From the NCBI GenBank assembly GCA_030066595.1, contig JASJBI010000019.1:1-64000 (forward strand): a stretch of 64,000 nucleotides of DNA. The letters are read 5' to 3'. This document shows positions 52,060 through 61,033 of this stretch, piece after piece. The stretch's first letter is position 1. Each line of letters opens with the position of its first letter. Below the pieces are notes generated by a model, which was given only the letters and a program-made list of their open reading frames with translations, made no database searches and had not been told where the DNA came from. The DNA comes from Alphaproteobacteria bacterium (GTDB lineage: Bacteria > Pseudomonadota > Alphaproteobacteria > JAJFFI01). Position numbers and translations under genes: made by a program.

Positions 52060-52449
52060 ATGAGCGCACAATTATCTGGGACAAGCCCGAACTTCCTGGT
52101 CGCGGACGTCGTGCGCGCCGCCGAGTACTACCGCGACGCTCTCGGCTTCGCCTTCGAGCGCTACTGGGGCGAGCCGCCCTGCTTCGCGATCGTCTGGCGG
52201 GACCGGAGCCAGATCATGCTGCGCCAAGCGCCGAGCGGGGCAGAGCCGCAGCCCAACCGCGCGCTCGATCCCGAAGCATGGGACGCCTACATCTACGTGA
52301 ACGACGCCGACGCCTATCACGCGGAACTCGCCGCCAAGGGAGCCGACATCCTCAGCGCGCCGACGAACCAGCCCCATGGCTGCCGCGAATTCGTGGTGCG
52401 CGACCCGGACGGTCACGCATTGTGTTTCGGCCAGGACTTGGAGGTCTGA
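52060..52449 (+). CDS. VOC family (glyoxalase/bleomycin-resistance-like) protein
   Basis: The 129-residue VOC domain begins TSPNFLVADVVRAAEYYRDALGFAFERYWGEPP and ends EFVVRDPDGHALCFGQDLE. It has the typical YYRDxLGF and DPDGxxLxF pairs. Conserved metal ligands are not obvious. Such proteins may bind electrophiles, detoxify, or isomerise CoA intermediates. The start ATG 52060 is 19 bases after the SCP2 gene, suggesting one operon. Confidence 0.8.
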   Translation: MSAQLSGTSPNFLVADVVRAAEYYRDALGFAFERYWGEPPCFAIVWRDRSQIMLRQAPSGAEPQPNRALDPEAWDAYIYVNDADAYHAELAAKGADILSAPTNQPHGCREFVVRDPDGHALCFGQDLEV

Positions 52450-52484
52450 TACCAACGAGCCATTGAAAGGCCGTATGGGCAGAC

Positions 52485-52645
52485 GGCCCTCATACCTCGT
52501 CCTTCGACAAGCTCAGGATTGAGAAGCTCAGCACGAGGGCCTCACCCTGAGCCCTTCATCCTGAGCGCCGCGCTTCTGTTTCGAGACGCGCTATTGGGCG
52601 CTCCTCAAGATGAAGCGCGGCAGTCGAAGGACGAAGGGCGAGGCC
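52485..52645. repeat. Dispersed intergenic repeat, family A, copy 4
   Basis: The block 52551-52645 is nearly identical to 707-802, with about 97 nt of high similarity including TTCATCCTGAGCGCCGCG, TCAAGATGAAGCGCGGCAGTC and CGAAGGACGAAGGGCGAGG. The preceding part (CCCTCATACCTCGTCCTTCGAC) resembles the left half of copy 1, with a small insertion. It sits between the VOC gene and the convergent enoyl-CoA hydratase gene. Confidence 0.85.
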
Positions 52646-52713
52646 CGAACTTGTTCACTCACGCCTTGGTACAAGCCCGATCCGACGGGTGGTACACGGC
52701 TCAGGCACCCGGC

Positions 52714-53508
52714 TCACCCGCCGGATTTCACCCATCCGGGCGCACGCCGCTCGAGGAAGGCGGCGATGCCCTCCTGGCTTTCCGCCCCTTCCCAGATGCG
52801 GGCGAGCTCGGCCATGGCGTGGTCGATGCTGTCGGCGGCGCCGTGCCGGTCGATATGGGCGATCAGCTGCTTGGTCGCGGCCACCGCCTCGGGCCCGCAT
52901 TTGAGGATCAGCCCGATCTCCCTCTCGACTGCGGCGTCCAGCTCGGCCGCGTCCACCACCTGGCTCACCAGGCCCAGCGCCCGCGCCTCCTCGGCGCCGA
53001 ACAGCCGCGCGTTCAGCATCACCCGGCGCGCGTTCGCCTCGCCCAGCCGGGTCACCACATAGGGCCCGATGTTGGCCGGGATCAGGCCGAGCTTGACCTC
53101 GGTCAGGCCGAACTTGGCTTCGCGCGCGGCGATCACGATGTCGCAGACCGAGACCAGCCCGACGCCGCCGCCATAGGCCTGGCCGTTGATCCGGCCGATG
53201 ACCGGGCGGGAGAGTCCGTTGAGCGCGCCCAGGATGGTGGCGATCTTGCGGCTGCCCGCCAGTCTCTCGTCGACCGGCAGGGTCAGCATGCGTTTCATCC
53301 ATCGGAGATCGCCCCCGGCGCAGAAGCTCTCCCCAGCGCCGGTCAGCACCACCGCCCGGACGCGCGATTCGGCCTCGATCTGCGCCACCGCCTCGGGCAC
53401 CTCGGCCATGAGCGTCTCGTCCATGGCGTTGTGCGCCTCGGGCCGGTTCAGGGTCAGGGTCGCGACCCCGCGGTCGTCGATCTCGAGCAGGATGGTCTCA
53501 AAGGCCAT
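52714..53508 (-). CDS. Enoyl-CoA hydratase/isomerase family protein
   Basis: The 264-residue crotonase-fold protein begins MAFETILLEIDDRGVATLTLNRPEAHNAM. The oxyanion-hole glycines lie in GESFCAGGDL and in INGQAYGGGVGLVSVCDIVIA. A catalytic Glu is likely in FGLTEVKLGLIPANIGPYV. The pattern resembles methylglutaconyl-CoA hydratase and other acyl-CoA hydratases. The start is ATG 53508; the frame upstream to 54081 overlaps the glycine-zipper gene and lacks crotonase sequence. It could take part in beta-oxidation-like steps after ring opening; the true substrate is unknown. Confidence 0.88.
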   Translation of the reverse strand: MAFETILLEIDDRGVATLTLNRPEAHNAMDETLMAEVPEAVAQIEAESRVRAVVLTGAGESFCAGGDLRWMKRMLTLPVDERLAGSRKIATILGALNGLSRPVIGRINGQAYGGGVGLVSVCDIVIAAREAKFGLTEVKLGLIPANIGPYVVTRLGEANARRVMLNARLFGAEEARALGLVSQVVDAAELDAAVEREIGLILKCGPEAVAATKQLIAHIDRHGAADSIDHAMAELARIWEGAESQEGIAAFLERRAPGWVKSGG

Positions 53509-53692
53509 TATCGTGGGTCCTCGCAGCTGGCGTGGCGGGTCCGCGTGCGGCGGCCGGCGGGTGTGATGGCGATCACCCCGCCATTCTGTTGAAGGCGGTA
53601 GAATAAACACAATATGATCATTGGGACATGGGCGGCCCGCCGCGATCGGCGCGGGATGGGGGCGGCGGGCCGTGGGCACGAAGGAGAGACTC

Positions 53693-54214
53693 ATGAGGAA
53701 TATTTTCACTACTGGGGTGGCCGCCCTGGCGCTGGCCGCCATGCTCGGCGGCGGCACCGTGCCGGCGCACGCAGATGACGGTTGCAGCCGGACCAGCACC
53801 GGAGGCCTCATCGGCGGGGTCGCCGGAGCCGCGGCCGGCATCGGCATCGGCTCGCTGATCGGCAGCGGCACGGGCCGCAGCGTTGCCATGGCGCTGGGCG
53901 GTCTGGGCGGACTGATCGTCGGCAACGAGATCGGGCGCAAGCTGGACTGCGATTCCCAGCAGAAGGCGGTGCAGACCCAGAACCAGGCGCTCGAGAGCCA
54001 GCCCACCGGCACCTCCTCGGGCTGGCGCAACCCGGACGACAACGCCTCGGGCAGCACCACGCCGACCCGCACCTGGACCAACGCCCAGGGCCAGCCCTGC
54101 CGGGACTACGTGACGACGATCACCCACCAGGGGCAGACCTCCGAGGTCCAGGGCTCGGCCTGCCGCCAGCAACAGTCAGACGGCAGCTATCAGTGGGTGT
54201 CCACGGACTCCTGA
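53693..54214 (+). CDS. Secreted glycine-zipper protein
   Basis: The 173-residue protein has a signal peptide (MRNIFTTGVAALALAAMLGG, cleavage near AHA-DD) and a glycine-zipper segment (GGLIGGVAGAAAGIGIGSLIGSGTGRSVAMALGGLGGLIVGNEIGR). A surface-antigen-like C-terminal part follows with a Cys pair (GQPCRDYVTTI ... GSACRQQQ), typical of the RT0821/Lpp0805 family of alphaproteobacterial surface proteins. It probably resides in the periplasm or outer membrane. The start ATG 53693 has AAGGAGAG upstream. The function is unknown. Confidence 0.85.
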   Translation: MRNIFTTGVAALALAAMLGGGTVPAHADDGCSRTSTGGLIGGVAGAAAGIGIGSLIGSGTGRSVAMALGGLGGLIVGNEIGRKLDCDSQQKAVQTQNQALESQPTGTSSGWRNPDDNASGSTTPTRTWTNAQGQPCRDYVTTITHQGQTSEVQGSACRQQQSDGSYQWVSTDS

Positions 54215-54381
54215 GCCGCGAGGCATCCAGCCGTATCCGTGTATCGGCGGCCCTCGGGCCGCCGGTTCGCGTTTTGGCTCCCCGCTGCCCCTGCTCGCGC
54301 CATGGTGAAGCGCCGTGAATTGCCTTTCGTCGGCGGCAGATCCGATCATGGGCGGGCGCGGAACCAAGCGGGGACGGACGC

Positions 54382-54804
54382 ATGGGACAATCGAAGGTCG
54401 AATACTTGGTCAGCCTTGCGGTGGCCCTGTTCCTGGTATCCGGGCTCGGGGCCGCCCGGGCCGAAGACGGAAATGCGATGAACGGCAAGAAGCACTTCCG
54501 CCAGTGCGGCGTGTGCCATTCCCTGGAGAAGGGCAAGACCAAGGTCGGCCCCTCCCTGGCTGGCCTGTTCGGCCGGCCCGCGGCCAGCGTCGCGGGCTAC
54601 AGATACTCCTCGTCACTCGCGGAAGCCGGGGAGAAGGGCCTGGTTTGGGACGAGGAACAGGTCTTCGCCTACCTGGGGGACCCGACCGCCTTTCTGAAGC
54701 GCTATCTCGACCGGCGGCAGGTCAAGAACAAGATGAAGAACAAGTTCAAGAAAGAGGCCTTCCGCCGCGACGTCATCGCCTATCTGCGCAAGGCCGCACG
54801 CTAG
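54382..54804 (+). CDS. Periplasmic c-type cytochrome, class I
   Basis: The 140-residue protein has a signal peptide (MGQSKVEYLVSLAVALFLVS, cleavage near ARA-ED). A single heme motif C-x-x-C-H (QCGVCHSLEKG) and a KVGPSLAGLFGR segment are typical of mitochondrial-like cytochrome c. A Met toward the end (NKMKNKF) is a candidate axial ligand. An extended Lys-rich C-terminus is present. The protein should shuttle electrons to an oxidase or nitrite reductase. It is not in an obvious operon. Confidence 0.88.
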   Translation: MGQSKVEYLVSLAVALFLVSGLGAARAEDGNAMNGKKHFRQCGVCHSLEKGKTKVGPSLAGLFGRPAASVAGYRYSSSLAEAGEKGLVWDEEQVFAYLGDPTAFLKRYLDRRQVKNKMKNKFKKEAFRRDVIAYLRKAAR

Positions 54805-54832
54805 GGCGGTTTCTGTCCTGACTGGATCTGCC

Positions 54833-54901
54833 CCAGCCCTCTCCCCCACCCGGCCACCCATGGCAGTATCCTTGGGGTGTCCGGGTGGGGGAGAGGGCTG
54901 G
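54833..54901. repeat. Long GC-rich hairpin repeat, family B, copy 2
   Basis: 27-bp arms (54833-54859 and 54875-54901) are inverted at 26 of 27 positions. The core CCCCCACCCGGCCACCCA and the loop with GTATCCTTG match 37046-37122. It lies between the cytochrome c gene and the convergent alcohol dehydrogenase gene, where it could act on both transcripts. Confidence 0.85.
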
Positions 54902-54928
54902 CGATGGAATTTGAACCGCGCAAGCCCC

Positions 54929-56056
54929 CTACCCCGGCAGCAGCACCTGCCGTACGGTATGGCCCGAGGCGAGCCGGTCGAAGGCGGCGTTGATCTCGCC
55001 CAGCGAGACCCGCTCGCTCATCAGCCGGTCCACCGGCAGCTTGCCCTGCTGGTAAAGGGAGATGAACCGGGGCACGTCCCTGAGCGGCACGCAGCTCCCG
55101 ATATAGCTCCCCTTTACCGTCCGTTCTTCCGCCACCAGGCTGACCTGCTGGAAGGCGAAGTTCTTCTCCGGATGGGGCAGGCCTGCCGTCACCGTACTGC
55201 CGCCGCGGCGGGTGATCTTGTAAGCCAGCTCCATGGCCTGCACGGACCCGGCCATCTCGAACGCGAAATCGACGCCGCCGCCGGTTGCCGCCCGCACCTG
55301 CTCGGCGCAGTCCGGGTCGGCCGCGCTGAAGGCATCGGTGGCGCCAAGCTGCCGGGCCAGCGCCAGCTTGTCGTCGTGCAGATCGATGGCCACCACCTGC
55401 CGCGCGCCCACCAGCTCGGCCCCGAGCATGGCGTTGAGCCCGACCCCGCCGAGGCCGATCACCGCGACCGTCGCACCCGGCGGCACGGCCGCCGTGTTCA
55501 CCACCGCGCCGACGCCTGTGAGGACGGCGCAGCCGAACAACGCCGCCTCCTCCAACGGCAGAGTCCGGTCCACCTTGATCAGCGAATTGCGCGAGCAGAC
55601 CGCGTACTCGGCGAAGGCGGAGACGCCCATATGGTGATGCACCTCGTCGCCGTTGCGATGCAGCCGGCGCGTGCCCGAGACCAGGCTGCCGGCGGCGTTC
55701 GCGACGGCGCCCGGCTCGCAGAGCGCCGGACGCCCCTCGCTGCAGGGCAGGCAATGGCCACAGCTCGGCACGAACACCATGACCACATGGTCGCCCGGCG
55801 CCAAGTCGTGCACACCGCGGCCCAGCTCGACCACTTCCCCGGCCGCCTCGTGGCCCAGCGCCATCGGCGTCGGCCGCGGCCGGTCGCCGTTGATCACGGA
55901 AAGATCGGAATGACAAAGCCCTGCGGCCTTAACTTGAACCAGAACTTCACCCTCGCCCGGCGGGTCCAGCTCGAGCTCTTCGATGGCCAGCGGCGCGCTC
56001 TCGGCATAAGGCGCGGGCTTGCCCATCTCGTTCAGGACCGCTGCTTTGATCTTCAT
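54929..56056 (-). CDS. Zinc-dependent alcohol dehydrogenase (class III-like MDR)
   Basis: The 375-residue medium-chain dehydrogenase has catalytic zinc ligands in AGLCHSDLS and ALGHEAAGEV. The structural zinc four-Cys lobe is PSCGHCLPCSEGRPALC. The Rossmann motif IGLGGVGLNAMLGAELVGA is followed by Asp in VAIDLHDDK, so NAD is the likely cofactor. It oxidises an alcohol to an aldehyde, or an aryl or S-hydroxymethyl substrate. The start is ATG 56056. The DapA-like gene ends 52 bases upstream on the same strand, so the two may form one operon. Confidence 0.88.
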   Translation of the reverse strand: MKIKAAVLNEMGKPAPYAESAPLAIEELELDPPGEGEVLVQVKAAGLCHSDLSVINGDRPRPTPMALGHEAAGEVVELGRGVHDLAPGDHVVMVFVPSCGHCLPCSEGRPALCEPGAVANAAGSLVSGTRRLHRNGDEVHHHMGVSAFAEYAVCSRNSLIKVDRTLPLEEAALFGCAVLTGVGAVVNTAAVPPGATVAVIGLGGVGLNAMLGAELVGARQVVAIDLHDDKLALARQLGATDAFSAADPDCAEQVRAATGGGVDFAFEMAGSVQAMELAYKITRRGGSTVTAGLPHPEKNFAFQQVSLVAEERTVKGSYIGSCVPLRDVPRFISLYQQGKLPVDRLMSERVSLGEINAAFDRLASGHTVRQVLLPG

Positions 56057-56108
56057 CTTGTCCTCCCTCGCCTCCGACCAGCCGAGCCGCCGGAGCGCTT
56101 TTTGTTTC

Positions 56109-57077
56109 CTAGTTCCCGGGGAAGCCGAAGCCGGCCTCCTCGAGGGACCGCTTCAGCGCCGCCCCGTCCTCGTCCGAAAGCGGCACGAAAGGCGGCCGCA
56201 CCCGGCGCCAGGCCGGATCGCCGCGATGGTCGGCCAACAGGTATTTGAGCGCCGGGGCCAGTGGATAGCCGTCCAACGCCCTGCGCACCGCGGTGATTTC
56301 CTCCTGACGCCGCTCCGCCGCCGCGTCCTCGTCGCACCAGGCGTCGAAGGCTGACCTCAGACCATGGGCGTTCACATTGGCCGTCGCCGTGATACAGCCG
56401 GCACCGCCTGCCGAGAGCGCCTGGAATTGCAGCACCTCGGTGCCCGGAAAAATCGCCAGGTCCGGAAACCGCTCGAGATAACCGCGGGTGCCCTGCCAGT
56501 CGCCCGAGCTGTCCTTCACGCCGGCGACCACGCCCGGAAAACGGTCCCTGAGGCGCGCGATCAGGCCATGGGTGATGGACACGCAGGACAAGCGGGGAAA
56601 ATGATAGAGATAGAGCCGCAGATCGGCCGTGCCGACCCGCTCGACGAGCTCCGAATAGCCTGCGAATACGCCGTCCTCCGACGGCTCCTTGAAATAGTAG
56701 GGCGGCACCACCAGCACACCGGCGCATCCGCGGCCGACCGCATCGGCGGTCAGGCGCACCGTATCCGTCAAGGCGGGGCAGCCGGTTCCCACGATCAGCC
56801 GATCCGCGGGCAGGCCGGCCTCGAGCGCCGCGTCCAGCAATGCGATGCGCTCGTCGACGGAGAAGGATGGCGCCTCGCCGGTGGTGCCGAACACAACGAC
56901 GCCGTGGCAACCGACCTCCAGCAGCCAGCGCAGCAGTGCCACGAACCGATCCGGGTCCGGCGACAGGTCCTGATCCAGCGGCGTTACCGCCGGCGCCCAG
57001 ACGCCAAAGGCCGGCAGGCTTTGCACGCGGTCCCGCCGCGCGGTCGCGGTCCCGCCATTGATCTCGTCGATGGCCAT
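56109..57077 (-). CDS. Dihydrodipicolinate synthase/N-acetylneuraminate lyase family aldolase
   Basis: The 322-residue class I aldolase has the DapA-family pattern: GCHGVVVFGTTGEAPSFSVDERIALLDAALEA, then Tyr in LRLYLYHFPRL and the Schiff-base Lys in VAGVKDSSGDWQG. The catalytic set is intact. The family includes 4-hydroxy-2-oxo-acid and benzylidenepyruvate-type aldolases as well as biosynthetic DapA. ATG 57077 is preferred, behind GGAGAGGA; a longer frame begins at 57161. With the downstream dehydrogenase it may handle an aldehyde product. Confidence 0.85.
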   Translation of the reverse strand: MAIDEINGGTATARRDRVQSLPAFGVWAPAVTPLDQDLSPDPDRFVALLRWLLEVGCHGVVVFGTTGEAPSFSVDERIALLDAALEAGLPADRLIVGTGCPALTDTVRLTADAVGRGCAGVLVVPPYYFKEPSEDGVFAGYSELVERVGTADLRLYLYHFPRLSCVSITHGLIARLRDRFPGVVAGVKDSSGDWQGTRGYLERFPDLAIFPGTEVLQFQALSAGGAGCITATANVNAHGLRSAFDAWCDEDAAAERRQEEITAVRRALDGYPLAPALKYLLADHRGDPAWRRVRPPFVPLSDEDGAALKRSLEEAGFGFPGN

Positions 57078-57337
57078 CACGTCCTCTCCGGTCTGACGAA
57101 TTCGGTGGGCGGTTGGCCCCTGCCCCTTCATAGCATCCGATCGCCGCCGGGCGGAAGCCATGCGAAGCCAGGGCCTGGCCGCCGGGGCCCGCCGAGAACA
57201 AGGGAATCGTTAACCATCAACCCGTTAGATAATCGCCGCGGGCGTATGCCTGCCGACCGGGGCCCGTCCTGCGGCACCGGCAAGACCCCTGTTGCCAACC
57301 CATGGGCCGGACCCTGTGTCCAGGTGGGACCGATACG

Positions 57338-59371
57338 ATGCCTCTGAACGCTAGGCCCTCGCGGAAACGAAAGTCCGGGAAATGCCGGGGCAGCCGTCAG
57401 AATACCACCGCGCGCGGGCCGGCTCTGCGCCCGGCCGGACGGTCGTCGCCGGCCGACTCGCTGGCGTTCGCCCCGCCTTCGGACGAGGCCGCGCAGAGGC
57501 TCCTGGACTTCCTCGAGGTCTCTTGCGTGTGGGTCTGGGAATCGGACGACTCCCACCGCTTCACCTTCGTCTCCAGCACAGATGGCGATCTGGCCGAGAC
57601 CGAAGCCAGCCCGCTGATCGGAAGGCGGCCCTGGGAGCTTGTGGGTGTGGATCCGCGGCGCGATCCGGCATGGCGCCTGCACATGGGCGCACTGGAGGCG
57701 CGGCAGCCGTTCCGGGACTTCCGTTACAGCTTTGTCGACAGCCGCGGGCGGCGACACCATTGGAAGGTCAGCGGCAAGCCCATCTTCGGGCCGGACAACG
57801 CGTTCAGGGGATACCGCGGCACGGCCACGGACGAGACCAGGCAGGTCGATGCCCGCACCCAGGCCGAAGATGCGGCGCTTCAGACGAACGCTCATCTGCG
57901 CGCGATCGTCGATCATGCGCCGGCGATCATCTACCTAAAGGACTGCGAAGGTCGCTACACGCTGATCAACCGCGCCTTCGAGCAGACCTACGGCGTCGTG
58001 AACGCGGACGTCATCGGCAAGACCGCCGCGGAGATCTTTCCGGGGATCGGCACCGAACCCTACTCGCGAACGGACCGCGAAGTGCTGCGCACCGGAAGGC
58101 CGGTGGAACAGGATCTAGACGACCCATACGACGAGTCCGGTCGCGTCCTGCATGTCATCAAATTCCCGGTCGTCGACGCCGACGGCGCCATCGTCGCGAT
58201 CGGCGGCGTCGAGACCAACGTGACCGAGCGGCGCCGTGCGGAAAAGGATTTCAGAGAGCAGAGACGCCAGCTCGACATCGCCCTCGACAACATGATGCAA
58301 GGCCTCACGTTGTATGACAGCGATCAGCGACTGGTCTTGTGCAACCAGCGCTATCTCGACGTCTACGGGATCTCGCCGGAGGTGGCTCGGCCGGGCGTCC
58401 ATCTGCGCGAGCTGATGGAACACAGTGTCAGGGTCGGCAACTACGAACCGGACATCGCCGAAGCGGCGATCAGGGATCGGCTGACGCTGGCCAGCAACCC
58501 ACAGCGGGGCATTGTGCATCAGTACTTGTCGGACGGACGGATCATCGAAGTGGTCCACAGGCCGTTGCCGGATGGCGGCAATGTGGCGACATGTACCGAC
58601 GTGACAGAAGTGATGCGGGCGGCGGCTGCGCAGCGGGCTGCCAGGGAACAGGCCGAACTCGCGAGTCGGGCAAAGAGCGAATTCCTGGCCAACATGAGCC
58701 ACGAGCTGCGCACCCCCCTCAACGCCATTATCGGATTCTCCGAGATCATGCGGGATCGGCTGCTCGGCCCCCTGGGCGCGCCGCAATACCACGACTATGT
58801 GGCCGGCATCCATGAGAGCGGCAGCCATCTGCTCAGCCTGATCAACGACATCCTGGACATCTCCAAGATCGAGGCTGGAAAACTGGAGCTGGAGGAGGGT
58901 CCCATCGACGTCGAGCAGCTCGTCTGCTCAGCGCTCACGCTGGTTCAGGCGCGCGCTGACGACGCGGGGCTGAGCATCGAGATCGAGCTGGATGACGAGC
59001 TGCCGCAGTTGCGCGCCGACCTGCGCGCGATGAAGCAGATCCTCCTCAATCTTCTCACGAATGCCGTGAAGTTCACGCCAGCGGGAGGAAGGATCGCGAT
59101 CCGGGCCAAAACCGCTGCCGACGGCCGACCCATGCTCAGCGTGGCGGACACCGGCATCGGCATCGCCAGCAATGACCTGCGCAAGGCGCTCGCCCCATTT
59201 GGTCAGATCGACGGTCCCTATGCGCGCAATCATCAAGGCACCGGACTCGGATTGCCCCTGGCCAAGTCGCTGGCGGAACTGCATGGCGGCAGCCTGGAGA
59301 TCGAAAGCCAACCCGGCCTGGGCACGACGGTCCGGGTCTACCTGCCTGCCGAGCGCATCGTTAGATGTTGA
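57338..59371 (+). CDS. PAS-containing sensor histidine kinase (PleC-like)
   Basis: The 677-residue soluble protein has three PAS-like modules (roughly 50-165, 175-300, 305-420), for example IVDHAPAIIYLKDCEGRYTLINRAFEQTYG. A HisKA domain with phospho-acceptor H455 follows (ANMSHELRTPLNAIIGFSEIM), then an HATPase_c domain with NLLTNAVKFTPAGG, DTGIGIA and GTGLGLPLAKSL. No receiver is attached and no response regulator is next to it. ATG 57338 follows AGGTGGGA; ATG 57302 would add 12 residues. It is probably an orphan kinase in a developmental or metabolic phosphorelay. Confidence 0.9.
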   Translation: MPLNARPSRKRKSGKCRGSRQNTTARGPALRPAGRSSPADSLAFAPPSDEAAQRLLDFLEVSCVWVWESDDSHRFTFVSSTDGDLAETEASPLIGRRPWELVGVDPRRDPAWRLHMGALEARQPFRDFRYSFVDSRGRRHHWKVSGKPIFGPDNAFRGYRGTATDETRQVDARTQAEDAALQTNAHLRAIVDHAPAIIYLKDCEGRYTLINRAFEQTYGVVNADVIGKTAAEIFPGIGTEPYSRTDREVLRTGRPVEQDLDDPYDESGRVLHVIKFPVVDADGAIVAIGGVETNVTERRRAEKDFREQRRQLDIALDNMMQGLTLYDSDQRLVLCNQRYLDVYGISPEVARPGVHLRELMEHSVRVGNYEPDIAEAAIRDRLTLASNPQRGIVHQYLSDGRIIEVVHRPLPDGGNVATCTDVTEVMRAAAAQRAAREQAELASRAKSEFLANMSHELRTPLNAIIGFSEIMRDRLLGPLGAPQYHDYVAGIHESGSHLLSLINDILDISKIEAGKLELEEGPIDVEQLVCSALTLVQARADDAGLSIEIELDDELPQLRADLRAMKQILLNLLTNAVKFTPAGGRIAIRAKTAADGRPMLSVADTGIGIASNDLRKALAPFGQIDGPYARNHQGTGLGLPLAKSLAELHGGSLEIESQPGLGTTVRVYLPAERIVRC

Positions 59372-59690
59372 CAAACATGGCTAAGTCGCCGATCGACAGA
59401 ACCGGCAATCCATTGCCGACGGATTTCGCTTGATCCCGCTCAACCAGCACCTATCTGTTGGCCGAGTGGCCGGGTGCCACTTGCAGTATGGGCTCCCATT
59501 CCATCCAAGAGCTTGAAGGCGGTTGTTGCGCCCCTTGCTAAGGTATTGACATTTCAGGCTTTCTTCCTACCGGGACATTGATCCCGTCGGGTGGCAAGGC
59601 CGCTGACCGTTTCGCCGGCCCCGCCGTTGCGTCCCAACGGAGGCGGGATCGGCGCGATTCCCGTTTTGGCAAATGCATAAGGAGAGCGAT
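59372..59690. other. Intergenic region with no clear features
   Basis: The 319 bases between the kinase gene and the MlaC-like gene hold no recognisable gene or repeat. A TTGACA at 59547-59552 could be a -35 element, but I do not see a convincing -10. It presumably contains the promoter of the MlaC-like gene. Confidence 0.4.
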
Positions 59691-60353
59691 GTGAGTCAGA
59701 GACTTTGGGTCGGATTGACCATCGTGTTGCTCTGTGCCGGCTGGGCCATGCCCAGCGCGGCGGCGCCCGATCCGCAACGGGCCAAGACCTTTGTCCAGGA
59801 AGGGCTCAACGAGGCCTTCGACGTTTTGCGGGCGAAAGGCAAGAGCAAGCAGCAGAAATCGGACAATTTGCGCGTGTTGCTGCGCCAGAAATTCGACGTG
59901 AACACCATCGGCAAGTTCGCGCTCGGCGTCTATCGCCGGCAGACCAGTGACGCCCAGATGGAGGCCTATCTGGAGGCGTTCGAGGAATATCTCGTGCAGG
60001 TCTACATCAACCGCATCGTGTCCTACACGCCGGAAAAGGACGACGATGCCGGCGAGATCCTGACCGTGACCGGTACCCGGCCCGCCACCAAGACCGACAT
60101 CTTCGTGATGAGCGTGCTGAAGCGCGCGGGGGTCGATCCCCAACCGATCCAATGGCGCGTGCGCAACAGCAAGGATCGCTTGGTGGTTATCGACGTGACC
60201 ATCGAGGGCACCAGCCAGGCGCTGACCTACAAGCAGGAGTTCGCTTCAGTGATCCAGAAGCGCGGCCAGGGGGTCGACGGCCTGATCGCCGAACTGCGCG
60301 AGAAGAACGACCGGTACCGGGCCGACGGCAAGCTCAACGCCGCCGCCAACTGA
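59691..60353 (+). CDS. MlaC/Ttg2D-like phospholipid-binding ABC-transporter component
   Basis: The 220-residue protein has a signal peptide (VSQRLWVGLTIVLLCAGWAM, cleavage near SAA-AP). The MlaC fold is recognisable: VLLRQKFDVNTIGKFALGVYRRQTSDAQMEAYLEAFEEYLVQVY and then WRVRNSKDRLVVIDVTIEG. MlaC carries phospholipids between membranes. GTG 59691 is chosen since AAGGAG ends 6 bases upstream; ATG 59673 would place the site within the gene. No other mla genes are nearby, so the partner complex lies elsewhere. Confidence 0.85.
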   Translation: MSQRLWVGLTIVLLCAGWAMPSAAAPDPQRAKTFVQEGLNEAFDVLRAKGKSKQQKSDNLRVLLRQKFDVNTIGKFALGVYRRQTSDAQMEAYLEAFEEYLVQVYINRIVSYTPEKDDDAGEILTVTGTRPATKTDIFVMSVLKRAGVDPQPIQWRVRNSKDRLVVIDVTIEGTSQALTYKQEFASVIQKRGQGVDGLIAELREKNDRYRADGKLNAAAN

Positions 60354-60427
60354 CGAGCGCTTTGCGGTCCGCCGGTCCGGGGTGCTATATCGCCGAACGG
60401 ACGTTCGGGCGGCGGCAGCGGGCAGAG

Positions 60428-61033
60428 ATGGCGGACGTGGCGCAGGCGGCAAGAAAAAGGGTGGTGCGCCGGCAGGGCAACCGGCGCGCCCTCTTGCTTG
60501 AGGCCGCTGCGCGCCAGTTTCTGCACCAGGGCTATGCGGCCGCCTCCATGCGGGATATCGCCGCGGACGCCGGCATGCAGCCAGGCTCGATCTACTATCA
60601 CTTCCCGTCCAAGGCGGAGCTGTTGGTCGCGGTGCACGAGGAGGGCATGCGCCGCATCACCGAGGCGGTCGCACAGGCTCTGGAGAAACCCGGTGGGCCC
60701 TGGGCCCGGCTCGAGGCGGCCTGCGTCGCGCACCTCACCGTGCTCTTGGAGGGCGGTGATTTCTTCCAGGCCGTGATGCGCGAGATGCCCGCCAAGTCCG
60801 ACCCCGGCCGCCGGCGCGTCACCCGTATGCGCGACCGCTATGAAGAGATCTTCGCCGACCTGCTCGACGCGCTGCCCCTGCCCCGCGGCGTCGATCGGCA
60901 TGACCTGCGCCTGATGTTGCTGGGCGCCATGAACTGGTCCTATCGCTGGTATCGGCCGGGAGCCGAATCGCCGGCCAAGATCGCGCGAAAGTTCCTGGGC
61001 TTCCTGCGCAACCGGCTCGATACGGGGACATGA
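60428..61033 (+). CDS. TetR family transcriptional regulator
   Basis: The 201-residue protein has an N-terminal TetR HTH (LLLEAAARQFLHQGYAAASMRDIAADAGMQPGSIYYHFPSKAELLVAVHEEG). A C-terminal ligand-binding helical domain follows (RDRYEEIFADLLDALPLPRG, GAMNWSYRWYRPG). The last residues overlap the meaB start by four bases (ATGA), so the two genes are translationally linked. It may regulate acyl-CoA or propionate-related metabolism, by inference from MeaB. Confidence 0.9.
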   Translation: MADVAQAARKRVVRRQGNRRALLLEAAARQFLHQGYAAASMRDIAADAGMQPGSIYYHFPSKAELLVAVHEEGMRRITEAVAQALEKPGGPWARLEAACVAHLTVLLEGGDFFQAVMREMPAKSDPGRRRVTRMRDRYEEIFADLLDALPLPRGVDRHDLRLMLLGAMNWSYRWYRPGAESPAKIARKFLGFLRNRLDTGT

